This document shows, piece after piece, positions 63,870-64,000 of a DNA stretch of 64,000 nucleotides; position 1 is the stretch's first letter, and each line of letters opens with the position of its first letter. The notes under the pieces were generated by a model that did no database searches, had not been told where the DNA came from, and saw only the letters and a list, made by a program, of their open reading frames with translations. This DNA comes from Rothia endophytica (GTDB taxonomy: Bacteria > Actinomycetota > Actinomycetes > Actinomycetales > Micrococcaceae): NCBI RefSeq assembly GCF_928381505.1, contig NZ_CAKMSJ010000011.1:21811-85810 (forward strand), written 5' to 3'. Made by a program: the position numbers and the translations under genes.

Positions 63870-64000
<131 letters not shown>

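Overview
The window is a 64 kb piece of a mid-to-high-GC actinobacterial chromosome, most likely from the Micrococcaceae and plausibly Rothia (inference). The basis is an HspR/HAIR-controlled dnaK operon, a mycothiol-type ArsC, DUF4235 and PerM/DUF6350 proteins, a Dcd of actinobacterial type, and several genes that look leaderless. Almost everything is ordinary chromosomal housekeeping and transport; no prophage, insertion sequence or CRISPR array was seen. The last 131 bases are not biological: from 63870 the sequence is a Nextera transposase adapter, an 8-base index, the P5 adapter and then 55 G.

Layout. 1-6.9 kb: truncated amino-acid permease, an NHLRC2-type thioredoxin/NHL protein, two membrane proteins, a methyltransferase and a MauE-thioredoxin fusion. 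7-10.7 kb: tRNA-Gly(CCC), dcd coupled to an HPr-kinase-like/PqqD-like protein, an Atg22-type MFS protein and a DUF4235 protein. 11-14.2 kb: TPP riboswitch and the ykoEDC thiamine-precursor ECF transporter. 14.5-18.8 kb: pabC, a Bcr/CflA exporter, and a divergent arsenic module (arsC-acr3 / arsR). 18.8-26.3 kb: a kinase, a SNF2 helicase, a low-Mr phosphatase, a candidate sRNA, two unknown membrane proteins, and a CoA-disulfide reductase-rhodanese sharing a palindromic operator with a 60-residue Cys-rich protein. 26.4-30.5 kb: dnaK-grpE-dnaJ-hspR behind two HAIR operators. 30.7-41.6 kb: LLM oxidoreductase, trmB, alanine/sodium symporter, DoxX, MFS, secreted HNH nuclease, an unknown 479-residue protein and tex. 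41.8-50.9 kb: two aldo/keto reductases, MFS, a SWIM-SNF2 helicase, a small toxin-antitoxin pair and an SDR. 51-63.8 kb: perM, purN, purH, a vWA protein, TetR, glyA-folD, GntR, trpS and a 2'-5' RNA ligase-like protein.

The most unusual content is non-coding. Five intergenic loci (10.8, 41.7, 48.9, 50.0 and 55.8 kb) carry the same roughly 55-base core between inverted arms. The arms have a different sequence in nearly every copy but always pair with each other. A second, tandem family (3.4 units of 96-97 bases) starts inside the last codons of purH and shows the same design: constant blocks with variable but self-complementary arms. A third perfect-looking palindrome follows. Two copies of the dispersed element bracket the toxin-antitoxin pair in opposite orientation. 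I could not match these to a described element; a database search is needed before calling them new.

Functional themes: one-carbon and purine metabolism (purN, purH, glyA, folD, pabC), thiol/sulfur redox (thioredoxin-like proteins, CoA-disulfide reductase), metalloid resistance, heat shock, and many efflux or uptake carriers.
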